From the NCBI GenBank assembly GCA_035380245.1, contig DAOSXA010000002.1, positions 992,001-1,056,000 on the forward strand: a DNA stretch of 64,000 nt, read 5' to 3'. The notes beneath the pieces were generated by a model. That model was not told the DNA's origin. It worked only from the letters and a program-made list of their open reading frames with translations, and did not search any database. Below are positions 24,268-33,141 of the stretch, in pieces. Numbering within the stretch: position 1 is the first letter of the stretch; every line of letters starts with the position of its first letter. The position numbers were made by a program, and so were the translations under genes. This DNA comes from Candidatus Zixiibacteriota bacterium (GTDB lineage Bacteria; Zixibacteria; MSB-5A5; GN15; FEB-12).

Positions 24268-26048
24268 GACTCTTTGTCTCCTTCAAGTGGCTCAGCGTCC
24301 ATCGGCCTGGCCGGTTTATAGCTGGTATGCAGATAATGATGTGCAACCTCGCTATTTGGCTCCTTCAGGAACTTCCTATAAGCTTCCGAGAGTGACGGGT
24401 TCTCATGCGACTGACGCAATTCCTGAACCTCGGCATCATCTCGATACAAAGCATTAGAGCGTGCCCGGAGCTTGCTGACATTGACAGGCAGAGGCTGACC
24501 GCCGCCGCCCACACAACCGCCGGGACAAGCCATTATCTCAATGAAATGATATTCGGACTCACCCGCAACGATTTGGTCAAGAACTTTGCGGGCATTGGCA
24601 AGACCGTGAGCCACAGCCACCTTCACCGGACCGAGCTTACCGACTTCAATCGTAGCTGCCTTGATACCTTCCAGACCACGCACCGGTTCCACATCCAACT
24701 TGGGCATGTTGCTGCCGGTTACGACGGCATAGACAGTTCGCAAAGCCGCTTCCATAACACCGCCGGTAGCTCCGAAAATGGTCGCGGCGCCGGTGTATTC
24801 TCCCATGGGCGGATCATACTCGGATGATTCGAGGGTTGCGAAGTCCAGACCCATCTGACGAATCATGCGTCCCAGCTCACGGGTGGTCAGAACGGCGTCG
24901 ACGTCGCGGTATCCGGAGGAGTTCATTTCGGGCCGCGTTATCTCGAACTTCTTGGCCGTGCAAGGCATGATCGAGACTACGAATATCTCGCTCGGATCGA
25001 TGCCGGCTACCTGGGCATAATATGATTTCGCCAGTGCGCCGAACATTTGCTGAGGCGATTTGCAGGTACTGATGTGCCCCAGCAAATCAGGATAGGTATG
25101 TTCGGCAAAGCGAATCCAGCCGGGGCAACAGGAGGTGATCATGGGCAGAGTGCCACCGGACTCAATACGAGCCAGGAGCTCGTTCCCTTCCTCGACAATA
25201 GTCAAGTCGGCAGCGAAGTTGGTATCGAAGACTCGATCGAACTTCATCGCCCTGAAGGCTGTGATCATCTTCCCTGTTACCAGAGAACCGGCCGGCAGAC
25301 CCAGCTCTTCGCCAAGAGAGGCTCGAATAGCCGGCGCCGCCTGTACCACCACATGTTTTTTCGGATCTTCAAGAGCCGCCCAGACCAGGTCGGTATCGTC
25401 TTTTTCAACGATAGCTCCGGTCGGACAAACAACTGCGCACTGACCACAATAGGTGCAGTCGGTATCGGCCAATTTCGCTCCCATGGCCGGGACAATGCGA
25501 CAGTCAAAACCTCGTCCTTCCGGTGTCAGAATGTGAACACCCTGAACCTCGGCGCAGACCGTGACACAACGGAGGCAGTTGATGCACTTGTCGGTTTCAC
25601 GAACGAGCGCCGGTGAGGAATTGTCGATATTGCGAACGGCCGGGGTAAATTCCCGGTCGAACCGGATTTCCCTCACTCCCAGACGAGCTGCTACTTTTTG
25701 AAGCAGGCAGGAACCGTTCTTGACGCAGGTATTACAATCGGCCGGGTGATCCGAGAGCATGAACTCGATGATATCACGACGTGCCTTGCGTACCCTGCTG
25801 GTATTGGTTCGCACCCGCATGCCGGCGGCTACCGGGTAGACGCACGACGCTACCAGTGAGCGAGCGCGATCCACCTCAACCACACAGACACGACAGGCGC
25901 CGGGAGCGTGCGAAATGTGTTCCATCGCACACAGGGTCGGAATCTCGATTCCGAGTTCACGAGCAGCGTTGAGAATCGTTGTGCCCGCAGGAACCGTTAC
26001 GACCCGATCGTCTATGGTCAATGTTACCATATTGTTCTTGTCTATCAT
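24249..26048 (-). CDS. hydA: [FeFe] hydrogenase catalytic subunit HydA (group A, multimeric)
   Basis: Catalytic subunit that interconverts H2 with protons and electrons. 599 aa. From the N-terminus: a [2Fe-2S] domain (CAMEH...GACRVC), a His-ligated [4Fe-4S] site (HPADCNTCVKNGSC), a two-[4Fe-4S] ferredoxin domain (CINCLRCVTVC ... CTYCGQCAVVCP), then the H-cluster domain. L1 is TSCCPGW near 306, L2 MPCTAKKFE near 360, and L3 MACPGGCVGGGGQP near 508. All catalytic cysteines are present. A long C-terminal tail contains no further cluster. The layout matches the HydA of trimeric NAD(H)/ferredoxin-linked, possibly electron-bifurcating enzymes. I chose the ATG at 26048 (GGAGTAGGA upstream), 4 bp after the hydB stop. 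Confidence 0.96.
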   Translation of the reverse strand: MIDKNNMVTLTIDDRVVTVPAGTTILNAARELGIEIPTLCAMEHISHAPGACRVCVVEVDRARSLVASCVYPVAAGMRVRTNTSRVRKARRDIIEFMLSDHPADCNTCVKNGSCLLQKVAARLGVREIRFDREFTPAVRNIDNSSPALVRETDKCINCLRCVTVCAEVQGVHILTPEGRGFDCRIVPAMGAKLADTDCTYCGQCAVVCPTGAIVEKDDTDLVWAALEDPKKHVVVQAAPAIRASLGEELGLPAGSLVTGKMITAFRAMKFDRVFDTNFAADLTIVEEGNELLARIESGGTLPMITSCCPGWIRFAEHTYPDLLGHISTCKSPQQMFGALAKSYYAQVAGIDPSEIFVVSIMPCTAKKFEITRPEMNSSGYRDVDAVLTTRELGRMIRQMGLDFATLESSEYDPPMGEYTGAATIFGATGGVMEAALRTVYAVVTGSNMPKLDVEPVRGLEGIKAATIEVGKLGPVKVAVAHGLANARKVLDQIVAGESEYHFIEIMACPGGCVGGGGQPLPVNVSKLRARSNALYRDDAEVQELRQSHENPSLSEAYRKFLKEPNSEVAHHYLHTSYKPARPMDAEPLEGDKESWIATH

Positions 26049-26052
26049 AATC

Positions 26053-29000
26053 CTACTCCGCTTTCCCGCGATCACCGTCGCAACGAAGACAACGACTGGC
26101 TTCCCTTATGGCCGTCTCGCGGTCATAGCAATGCTCGACCTCGGCATAGCTGCCTATGCGATCAACCGCAGCCAGTTCCGGGATTGCTTCTCGAGGCCGG
26201 GACACGGTCTCTTCCTCGACTTCATAAGGAATATCAATTTTAGGTCTGGCCGGTTTCACGTAAGCCGGTTCACCGTTAGCCTTGCGGATAGCAGCATCGA
26301 TTTCCTGAGCTGCCACACGCCCGGCTTGAATCGCCTCGACTACAGTAGCCGGACCCAGAGCGACATCGCCGCCGGCCCAGACACACTCGTCAGAGGTACG
26401 ACTCTGGCGATCGACCTTGACCTTGCCTTTTTCGGCCTTGACCGAATCGCACTTCTCAAGGCAGGCGAAATCAGCCGCCTGACCAACCGCGGAGATGACC
26501 GTATCGACCGACACCGTATAATCGGAGCCATCGATCGGCACCGGTCGGCGGCGTCCGCCGGAGTCAAACGAGCCCAGTTCCATACGCTGCAGGGTCATGG
26601 CCGAAACATGGCCATTATCCGATTGCAATGAAACCGGCGCCGACAGGAATTCCATCTTGACTCCTTCGGCGATAGCCGCTTCGACTTCCTCGGCCAGGGC
26701 GGGCATATCGTTGCGTTCACGACGATAGAAAATAGTAACCGTCTCGGCCCCTTCACGCAGCGCGGTGCGGGCCGCGTCAATAGCGCTGTTGCCGCCGCCG
26801 ATCACCGCAACGTTGCGGCCGATCTTCGGCGCCTGGTTGAGATTGAACTGACGCAGTAATTCAACCGCACCGAATACTCCGGGCTTGTCTTCACCCGGAA
26901 TACCCATGGTCCAACTCTGGTGCGCGCCGGTGGCGATATATATCGCTCGGTAATCCTTTTTAAGATCGTTCATCAGGATGTCCCGACCGATACGGGTTTT
27001 GGTGCGAAGCTCAACCCCGGTCGCCAGGATATCATCGATTTCTTTCTTGATAACATCCCTGGGCAAACGGTATTCGGGGATAGCATAGCGCATCATGCCG
27101 CCCGGTTCGGGCAGTTCCTCGAACACGGTGACGGCATAGCCGCGACGACGCAGTTCAAGAGCGGCGGTAAGTCCCGCCGGCCCGGCGCCGATAATCGCGA
27201 TCTCTTCCGAACGCGTCGTCGGCAGTTCCTTCACAGGATCATGTTTGGCGTTGTCGGCAGCATAACGTTTCAGATGCCTTATGGCCAACGGTTCGTCGAG
27301 TTGAGCACGACGGCAATGAAGCGTGCACGGCTGTCCACAAACGCGCCCACAGATCGACGGGAACGGGTTGGTTTCACTCAGGACTCGATAGGCGTCATCG
27401 ACACGGTCGGCCCTGATCAACGCCAGGTAAGCCGGAACGTCGGTATCGATCGGACAGGCGTGCTGGCAGGGACTCTTGAACATCCCACTGCAAACACCGG
27501 CCCGGCACTTCTTGTCCCGAATGTGCTCTTCGTATTCATGACGGAAATAACGAATGGTGCTGAGCACTGGATTCGGAGCCGTCTGACCGAGACCGCACAG
27601 AGCCGCGTCTTTGATGGTTGTAGCGAGAGATTCGAGCAGCTCGATATCCCCTTCGCGACCTTCACCGTGGCAGATCCGCTCGAGGATTTCGAGCATGCGA
27701 CGAGTTCCGATACGGCACGGAGTGCATTTACCACAGGACTCATCCTGGCAGAAATCCATGAAGAAACGAGCGACGTCCACCATACAGGTGTTCTCGTCCA
27801 TCACGACCATTCCGCCCGAGCCCATAATAGCACCGGCCTTTACAATTTCATCGTAATCGACCGGAATGTTAAGCATGTGAGCCGGGATGCAGCCGCCGGA
27901 GGGTCCGCCCAACTGCACCGCTTTGATACGCTTGCCGTCCGGAACACCGCCGCCGATCTTCTGAATGATCTTATCCAGCGGTGTCCCCATCGGGACTTCG
28001 ACCAGACCAAAATTGTGAATCTTGCCTGAAAGGGCGAATACTTTCGTCCCCTTGGCCGACTCAGTCCCTATTTTTGCGTATTCCGCCCCACCGTGAGATA
28101 TGATCTGCGGGATGTTGCCATAGGTCTCAACGTTGTTGAGCACCGTCGGCTTGGCCCAAAGACCGGACACGGCCGGGAAGGGCGGACGCGGCCGTGGCGT
28201 GCCACGTTCGCCCTGGATTGACAGCATAAGAGCCGTTTCCTCACCACATACAAAGGCCCCGGCGCCTTTGTATATTTCCAGATCGAAACCGAATCCGGTC
28301 CCGAAAACATCGGGGCCGATGAGCCCGGCTTCGGTTGCCTGGTCGATCGCTGTCTGCAAGCGCTGCAGGGCGAGCGGGTATTCGGCCCGGCAATAGACAT
28401 AGCCGTGATGAGCGCCGATGGCGCGGGCGGCTATGATCATACCTTCAAGTACGGCATGCGGATCGGATTCCAGAAGACTGCGATCCATGAAAGCGCCCGG
28501 GTCACCCTCGTCGGCGTTACACAGGACGTACTTGGTATCTCCTTTGGCAGAGGCGCAGAATTCCCATTTCAAACCAGTTGGGAAACCGCCGCCCCCACGG
28601 CCGCGAAGGCCTGATTCTTTGACTTCGTTGATAATATCCCGCGGTTCCAGTTCGGTCAAAGCCCGATACAAACCACGATAACCATCGCGCCAGATGTAGT
28701 CTTCAATGCGTTCGGGATTGATAACACCGCAATTCCGAAGCGCCACCAACGTCTGTTCCGCGATGAACGGCAACGACGATACCGTCCGGTAGATTTCTCC
28801 GGTGATCTCGTCGTGGAACATAAGCCGTTCCACCGGCTTATTTTGGCCGAGATGTTCGCGCACCAACTCTCCGACATCGTCGGGAGTCAACCGCTGGTAG
28901 AAAATCTCACCCGGGTTAATGATGGCCACCGGACCAACGGCACAGAAACCCATACAGCCACAGTCGTCTACCACGATGTTGGCTTTAAGTCCCTGGCGTT

Positions 29001-29187
29001 TAATTTCGTCCTCGAAAAGACTTTTAAGTGTCTCCGCCCCGGCGGCGCGACAAGCCGTACCGGCACAAACCGCTACGTGGAACTCGCATTTCTTTCTGGC
29101 ATCGTCAACCCGCTGCTTGATCGCATCGAGATCGGCCAGATTGCGGATTGACGGAGTGACCCGCGAGGGCATTGGTGTCGTACTCAT
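26053..29187 (-). CDS. hydB: HydB/NuoF-like subunit fused to GltD/NfnB-type flavoprotein
   Basis: 1044 aa. Residues about 30-110 form a thioredoxin-like [2Fe-2S] domain (CAGTAC ... CGCMGFC). The FMN/NADH domain has GRGGGGFPTGLKW near 200, then SLBB and the N3-type [4Fe-4S] site ESCGKCTPCR near 480. In ordinary HydB a two-cluster ferredoxin domain follows KRCPAGVC. Here the matching KKCRAGVC near 560 is followed by a GltD-like module: CQHACPIDTDVPAYL and CGRVCGQPC cluster motifs, FAD site IIGAGPAGLTAALE near 661, second nucleotide site VAVIGGGNSAIDAA near 788, and GGDVALGPATVVEAI. The enzyme could therefore exchange electrons with NADP(H) as well as NAD(H). The start overlaps the hydC stop by 4 bp (ATGA). 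Confidence 0.94.
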   Translation of the reverse strand: MSTTPMPSRVTPSIRNLADLDAIKQRVDDARKKCEFHVAVCAGTACRAAGAETLKSLFEDEIKRQGLKANIVVDDCGCMGFCAVGPVAIINPGEIFYQRLTPDDVGELVREHLGQNKPVERLMFHDEITGEIYRTVSSLPFIAEQTLVALRNCGVINPERIEDYIWRDGYRGLYRALTELEPRDIINEVKESGLRGRGGGGFPTGLKWEFCASAKGDTKYVLCNADEGDPGAFMDRSLLESDPHAVLEGMIIAARAIGAHHGYVYCRAEYPLALQRLQTAIDQATEAGLIGPDVFGTGFGFDLEIYKGAGAFVCGEETALMLSIQGERGTPRPRPPFPAVSGLWAKPTVLNNVETYGNIPQIISHGGAEYAKIGTESAKGTKVFALSGKIHNFGLVEVPMGTPLDKIIQKIGGGVPDGKRIKAVQLGGPSGGCIPAHMLNIPVDYDEIVKAGAIMGSGGMVVMDENTCMVDVARFFMDFCQDESCGKCTPCRIGTRRMLEILERICHGEGREGDIELLESLATTIKDAALCGLGQTAPNPVLSTIRYFRHEYEEHIRDKKCRAGVCSGMFKSPCQHACPIDTDVPAYLALIRADRVDDAYRVLSETNPFPSICGRVCGQPCTLHCRRAQLDEPLAIRHLKRYAADNAKHDPVKELPTTRSEEIAIIGAGPAGLTAALELRRRGYAVTVFEELPEPGGMMRYAIPEYRLPRDVIKKEIDDILATGVELRTKTRIGRDILMNDLKKDYRAIYIATGAHQSWTMGIPGEDKPGVFGAVELLRQFNLNQAPKIGRNVAVIGGGNSAIDAARTALREGAETVTIFYRRERNDMPALAEEVEAAIAEGVKMEFLSAPVSLQSDNGHVSAMTLQRMELGSFDSGGRRRPVPIDGSDYTVSVDTVISAVGQAADFACLEKCDSVKAEKGKVKVDRQSRTSDECVWAGGDVALGPATVVEAIQAGRVAAQEIDAAIRKANGEPAYVKPARPKIDIPYEVEEETVSRPREAIPELAAVDRIGSYAEVEHCYDRETAIREASRCLRCDGDRGKAE

Positions 29188-29699
29188 CGCTGCCACCCGT
29201 ATGATTTAAGGATTGAGTCCAGACGAGCCACCTTCACCTGCTGGTGAATGTCTTTACCGATCATCACCACCGGCGCCAATCCGCAGGCGCCCAGGCAACG
29301 AACCGAGTGTAACGAAAACAAGCGGTCATCCGTACATTGGTTGAGCCCGATCTTCAGTTTTTTCTGTAGTTCGGACATGATCTGAGCTCCGCCTCGCACA
29401 TGGCAGGCGGTTCCCTGACAAACGAGAATCTGATACTTGCCGCGTGGCTCCATCGTGAAAAACGAGTAGAACGTCACGACGCCATATACTTTGCTGAGCG
29501 GCAAGCCAAGGCCGCGGGCAACGCGCCGCTGGACCTCGGCCGGCAGATAGCCGACGATATTCTGGACTGCCTCAAGCGTTGGAATTAACGATCCGGGCCG
29601 ACCACTGAAGCGAGCGATCTCCCTGTCTACGGCAGACCAGTCTATTGACTGTGCTTGACCGGTCGAAGAGACACGGTCGAGGGTGCTTGACCCCGGCAT
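29184..29699 (-). CDS. hydC: HydC/NuoE-like [2Fe-2S] subunit
   Basis: 171 aa, thioredoxin-like [2Fe-2S] subunit that pairs with HydB in NADH-linked hydrogenases. Helical N-terminus (LIPTLEAVQNIVGYLP...VYGVVTFYSFF) and cluster ligands CQGTACHVRG ... CLGACGLAP are typical of NuoE. I chose the ATG at 29699, which has AGGAG at 7 bp. The in-frame ATG at 29753 is upstream of that site and lies within the predicted leader. It is the first gene of the operon, about 77 nt downstream of the predicted sigma-54 transcription start. Confidence 0.94.
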   Translation of the reverse strand: MPGSSTLDRVSSTGQAQSIDWSAVDREIARFSGRPGSLIPTLEAVQNIVGYLPAEVQRRVARGLGLPLSKVYGVVTFYSFFTMEPRGKYQILVCQGTACHVRGGAQIMSELQKKLKIGLNQCTDDRLFSLHSVRCLGACGLAPVVMIGKDIHQQVKVARLDSILKSYGWQR

Positions 29700-29783
29700 A
29701 TGACAACTCCTGATCTTCACTGCTTCCAGTATTCGAAGAACGGCGCAACCCATTCTCCGACTATTACTTATTTCGTGATTGAG

Positions 29784-29802
29784 TATACAAAGTACGTGCC
29801 AA
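29784..29802 (-). promoter_or_regulatory. Sigma-54 promoter of the hydrogenase operon
   Basis: Minus strand TTGGCACGTACTTTGTA: perfect TTGGCACG at -24, exact 12-bp GG-to-G spacing (29800 to 29788) and TTTGTA at -12 (T for the usual C). The predicted start is near 29776. Together with the adjacent NtrC-type activator gene this is a strong call. Confidence 0.75.
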
Positions 29803-29881
29803 CTGAACAGCCGTCAAACAACATTGATAAGCCATTACAACAACGATAGTTACACGCCTACAACCAACCCCTCCCGTCAAT

Positions 29882-29906
29882 ACCGATTGTGCCATATTGT
29901 ATCGGT
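29882..29906. promoter_or_regulatory. Palindrome between divergent sigma-54 promoters, candidate activator site
   Basis: ACCGAT (29882-29887) and ATCGGT (29901-29906) form a palindrome with a 13-bp spacer. Its centre is about 94 bp upstream of the hydC -24 element and about 80 bp upstream of the -24 element of the kinase/NtrC operon. This is the distance at which NtrC-type proteins normally bind. It is the best inverted repeat I see in the 359-bp gap. Confidence 0.5.
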
Positions 29907-29971
29907 GTCAGGATGTTTTACAAGGTGAAAAATAGATTGACAGGCAATCAGATTTGATCAGCCTGAACCAC

Positions 29972-29988
29972 TTGGCATTTATCTTGCT
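29972..29988 (+). promoter_or_regulatory. Sigma-54 promoter of the kinase/NtrC operon
   Basis: TTGGCATTTATCTTGCT: -24 TTGGCA, -12 TTGC, with exact GG-to-GC spacing (29974 to 29986). The predicted start is near 29999, giving a 60-nt leader before the TTG start at 30059. It implies autoregulation by the encoded activator. Confidence 0.75.
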
Positions 29989-30058
29989 AATCACCGCAAA
30001 GCTCCGTATCGTTCAAGCTGATACGAGGTTAAAAACCGGCTGTAACAGGTTGTAGCAG

Positions 30059-31531
30059 TTGAGATTTTTCCGTAAAGCAAAACTCTGGACACGCCTGCTG
30101 GGTGCGATTATTGCCCTGGCCATAATTAACATACTCGTAGCAGTAGCATTGCTCTGGTACAGCAATCAGACTGAAGCTCTTTTCACCGGGGTTATGGACG
30201 AAGCCATGACCGGCCTGGTCCTGGCCGAAGAACTCACCACCGCTCTGGCCAGTCAAAAGGGATACGCATCGTACTATTTCATCGATCATGACCCGGCCTG
30301 GATTGTTCAGATCAATCAGCAGGCAGACCAATTCGAACGGTATTTGCAGGATGCGATGGCGGTTGACACCACCGGGCATTCACGAACCATTCTCATGCAG
30401 ATCGGTCAGGAGTTCCGGCAATACCGCCAGAGCAAAGACCTTGTAATCGAACGTTATCAGGCTAAGGAATATGACGCCGGGCGCGAATTGCACAAAGGCG
30501 TACACACCCATTTCCAGCAATTACTGGATCTTTGTAACGAGTATGTTGATACCAAACGCAAACAAATGAATCTGGATGTAGGGAAATTCCAGAACCAGGT
30601 AGGGGGACTTCGCACTACCGTAGTCGCAGTGGTTACGATCGGTATTATTCTTGCCGGGGGATTGGTATTGCTGCTTCAGCGCGAGGTACTTCAACCCATT
30701 CGCCAGATCAGTTCGGAAGCCAGTCACGGTAAGGAAACCGTCGAGGGTCAGGATGAGATTGCCGCCCTGGGAGCCCATGTTCGCGGACTAGTGGAACACA
30801 TCGATCATAGCCAGGCGGAAATTGAGCGAAGCCGCTCACAACTGATGAAATCAGAGAAGCTGGCAGTGATCGGCCGTCTGGCGGCGGAGGTAGCTCATAC
30901 CATTCGAGGACCGATGACCTCGATTGGTCTGCGGCTTTATTCTCTCGAACAAGCGGGGAGGTTCAACGAGGAACAATCCGAGGACCTGCAAGCGATCAGC
31001 GACGACCTCAGTTATCTCGACAATATAATCAGGAATTTCCTCGAATTCTCAAGGGCGCCGAAATTGAAAAGATCGGTGCAATCGATAACGGTAATCCTCA
31101 GCCAGTGCCTCCAGTTACTGGAACATACGCTTGAGAAGTACAAAGTTGAAGTTGTGCGAAAACACTCCACCTTTCCTCTTCAATGCAAGGTAGACAGTGA
31201 ATTGCTCAAAGAGGTTTTCGTTAACCTCATCGTCAATGCTTGCGAGGCCATGACCGATGGGGGTACATTGCATATAAGTGAGCACTTCGTTGAAGACAGC
31301 GACGTAGGTGAAGCGGTTGCAATAGAGCTACGCGATACCGGACCCGGCATCGACGAAGGAGTGATCAACCACCTCTTCGAACCGTTCGTTACGACTAAAG
31401 ACGACGGTACCGGGTTGGGCTTGTCGATTTCATCGAGAATCGTAAAAGAGCACGGCGGCCAGCTAAAAGTAACATCACAGAAGGGCGTTGGCGCCACTTT
31501 CACGGTGCTGATACCGACTGTACGAGTATAG
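30059..31531 (+). CDS. Sensor histidine kinase (partner of the NtrC regulator)
   Basis: 490 aa. TM1 is at about residues 12-35. A helical extracytoplasmic four-helix-type region with many Gln and charged residues (about 36-185) follows, then TM2 (about 187-208), a short HAMP-like linker and a coil. HisKA has phospho-His near 278 (AAEVAHTIRGPMTSI), and HATPase shows NLIVNACEAMTDGG, DTGPGIDEGV and GTGLGLSISSRIV. The frame has a stop codon at 30053, so the TTG at 30059 is the first possible start. Its ribosome site is weak. The regulator gene follows after 11 bp. The pair is divergent from the hydrogenase operon, which it probably controls. Confidence 0.88.
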   Translation: MRFFRKAKLWTRLLGAIIALAIINILVAVALLWYSNQTEALFTGVMDEAMTGLVLAEELTTALASQKGYASYYFIDHDPAWIVQINQQADQFERYLQDAMAVDTTGHSRTILMQIGQEFRQYRQSKDLVIERYQAKEYDAGRELHKGVHTHFQQLLDLCNEYVDTKRKQMNLDVGKFQNQVGGLRTTVVAVVTIGIILAGGLVLLLQREVLQPIRQISSEASHGKETVEGQDEIAALGAHVRGLVEHIDHSQAEIERSRSQLMKSEKLAVIGRLAAEVAHTIRGPMTSIGLRLYSLEQAGRFNEEQSEDLQAISDDLSYLDNIIRNFLEFSRAPKLKRSVQSITVILSQCLQLLEHTLEKYKVEVVRKHSTFPLQCKVDSELLKEVFVNLIVNACEAMTDGGTLHISEHFVEDSDVGEAVAIELRDTGPGIDEGVINHLFEPFVTTKDDGTGLGLSISSRIVKEHGGQLKVTSQKGVGATFTVLIPTVRV

Positions 31532-31542
31532 GAGACGACGGC

Positions 31543-32976
31543 TTGGGTTTGATTCTGATAGTGGACGACGACACCCGGTTGCGCACCAGTTTCGAACGGC
31601 TGTTGATTAGCGCCGGTCACAAAATCGTTACGGCTTCCAGTGGTGAAGACGGCCTGGTAGCGGTTGAAAAATATCGACCGGAATTGGTGGTTATGGATGT
31701 ACGGTTACCGGGCATGAACGGCCTGGAAGCACTGGCCGCTTTGCATGAACGCGATTCGCGCCTGCCGGTAATCATCATGACCGCCTTTTCGACCACCGAT
31801 ACGGCTATTGAAGCGACCAAGCGCGGGGCATTCGATTACGTCCTCAAACCGTTCAAGCCCGAGGAAATGCTGGACCTGATCGACACCGCTCTCGAAGCGA
31901 GTGATCGCATGCGCTCACAAGTCCAGATTAACGGCGGAGCAATAACCGATATCGGGGAAGCTCTGATCGGCCGCAGTGAAGCGATGCAGGAAGTATTCAA
32001 GTCGATTGGACGCGCCGCCGCTACCGATGCCACCGTGCTTATCCGAGGGGCTTCCGGCACCGGCAAGGAGCTGGTCGCACGGGCTATCTATCAGCACAGT
32101 CCGCGTAAAGAACGCCCGTTTACCGTGATAAACTGCGTCGCTATTCCGGAGACACTTCTCGAAAGCGAACTGTTCGGTTATGAATCGGGAGCTTTTACCG
32201 GCGCCACGCATCGTAAAATCGGTAAAATCGAACAGGCCGAGGGGGGCACGGTACTGCTCGATGAAGTCGGTGATATGTCGCCGCTGATCCAGGCAAAAAT
32301 CCTCCGTCTGCTACAGGAAAAGAGCCTCGAACGCCTCGGCGGGAATGAGATTATTCCGGTCGATGTCCGCATTCTTGCAGCCACTAATCGCAATCTGGAA
32401 AAGGCTCTGGCCGAGGGATTATTCCGCGAAGACCTTTACTACCGCATGCGCGTGGTTACGATCGACCTGCCAACGCTCGCCGAACGCGGAGACGATATCG
32501 ACATACTGGCCGATTATTTTCTCAATCGTTTCGCAAACGAATTGTCGTGCGACAATCCCGGTCTCTCCGACGAAGCTCGCGCAGCCTTGCGCTCTCACGA
32601 CTGGCCCGGAAACGTACGCGAACTGTCTAACACGTTGCAGAAAGCACTCATTTTTTCGCGAGGATTCGCTATTCAGGTCAAAGACCTGGCTCTGGAAGAA
32701 TACCGAAACGAGTCGGAGACCTCGCATCGCGACTGGGAATCGCTGATGCGTCAAATGGTACGGGAGAAAATCAGATCGGAATCAGATCGTGACGTGCTGA
32801 CCCAGGTAAGAGATCAGGTAACGAGGATAGCGATTCTCGAGGCTCTCGAAATAACCGACAACAACCGCTCTCAGGCCGCTCGACTTCTGGGCATTACACG
32901 ACCGACCCTGCACGCGAAAATGGAGCAATTGGGCATCACCAAAGGTTCGGAGTCTCGCGGCAAAGAAGAAGCGTGA
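31543..32976 (+). CDS. NtrC-family sigma-54 response regulator
   Basis: 477 aa. The receiver domain (1-120) has phospho-Asp in LVVMDVRLPGMNG. The AAA+ domain (about 145-370) has Walker A GASGTGKE, the sigma-54-contacting loop GAFTGA (ESGAFTGATHRK), Walker B GGTVLLDEVGDM and the arginine-finger region RILAATNRNL...FREDLYYR. A Fis-type helix-turn-helix is at the C-terminus (NNRSQAARLLGITRPTLHAKM). It begins with TTG, preceded by AGGAG at 8 bp. All elements needed for a working enhancer-binding protein are present. The nearest sigma-54 promoters are its own and that of the hydrogenase operon. Confidence 0.95.
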   Translation: MGLILIVDDDTRLRTSFERLLISAGHKIVTASSGEDGLVAVEKYRPELVVMDVRLPGMNGLEALAALHERDSRLPVIIMTAFSTTDTAIEATKRGAFDYVLKPFKPEEMLDLIDTALEASDRMRSQVQINGGAITDIGEALIGRSEAMQEVFKSIGRAAATDATVLIRGASGTGKELVARAIYQHSPRKERPFTVINCVAIPETLLESELFGYESGAFTGATHRKIGKIEQAEGGTVLLDEVGDMSPLIQAKILRLLQEKSLERLGGNEIIPVDVRILAATNRNLEKALAEGLFREDLYYRMRVVTIDLPTLAERGDDIDILADYFLNRFANELSCDNPGLSDEARAALRSHDWPGNVRELSNTLQKALIFSRGFAIQVKDLALEEYRNESETSHRDWESLMRQMVREKIRSESDRDVLTQVRDQVTRIAILEALEITDNNRSQAARLLGITRPTLHAKMEQLGITKGSESRGKEEA

Positions 32977-32994
32977 GTGATAACTCCGAACGAG

Positions 32995-33025
32995 CGGGGC
33001 CTTCCCGCCTTCTCCCCGGTTTTTC
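32995..33025 (+). terminator. Rho-independent terminator after the NtrC gene
   Basis: CGGGG (32995-32999) pairs with CCCCG (33014-33018), followed by GTTTTTC. It lies 18 bp after the stop codon. Confidence 0.7.
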
Positions 33026-33141
33026 GTTGAAACCATCCGAATAGCCCCGGCCAAATCGCTTGCCAAAGCATAGTCGTTTGTTTACCATTTGCGATGTGAC
33101 CAGGCATTGCTAATGAAACCTTCCAATTCACGGGATCAAAT

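Noticed and set aside
26920..28029. 369-codon open frame on the plus strand
   Set aside because: It is fully antisense to hydB, whose domains are unmistakable. No ribosome site or recognisable domain was seen.
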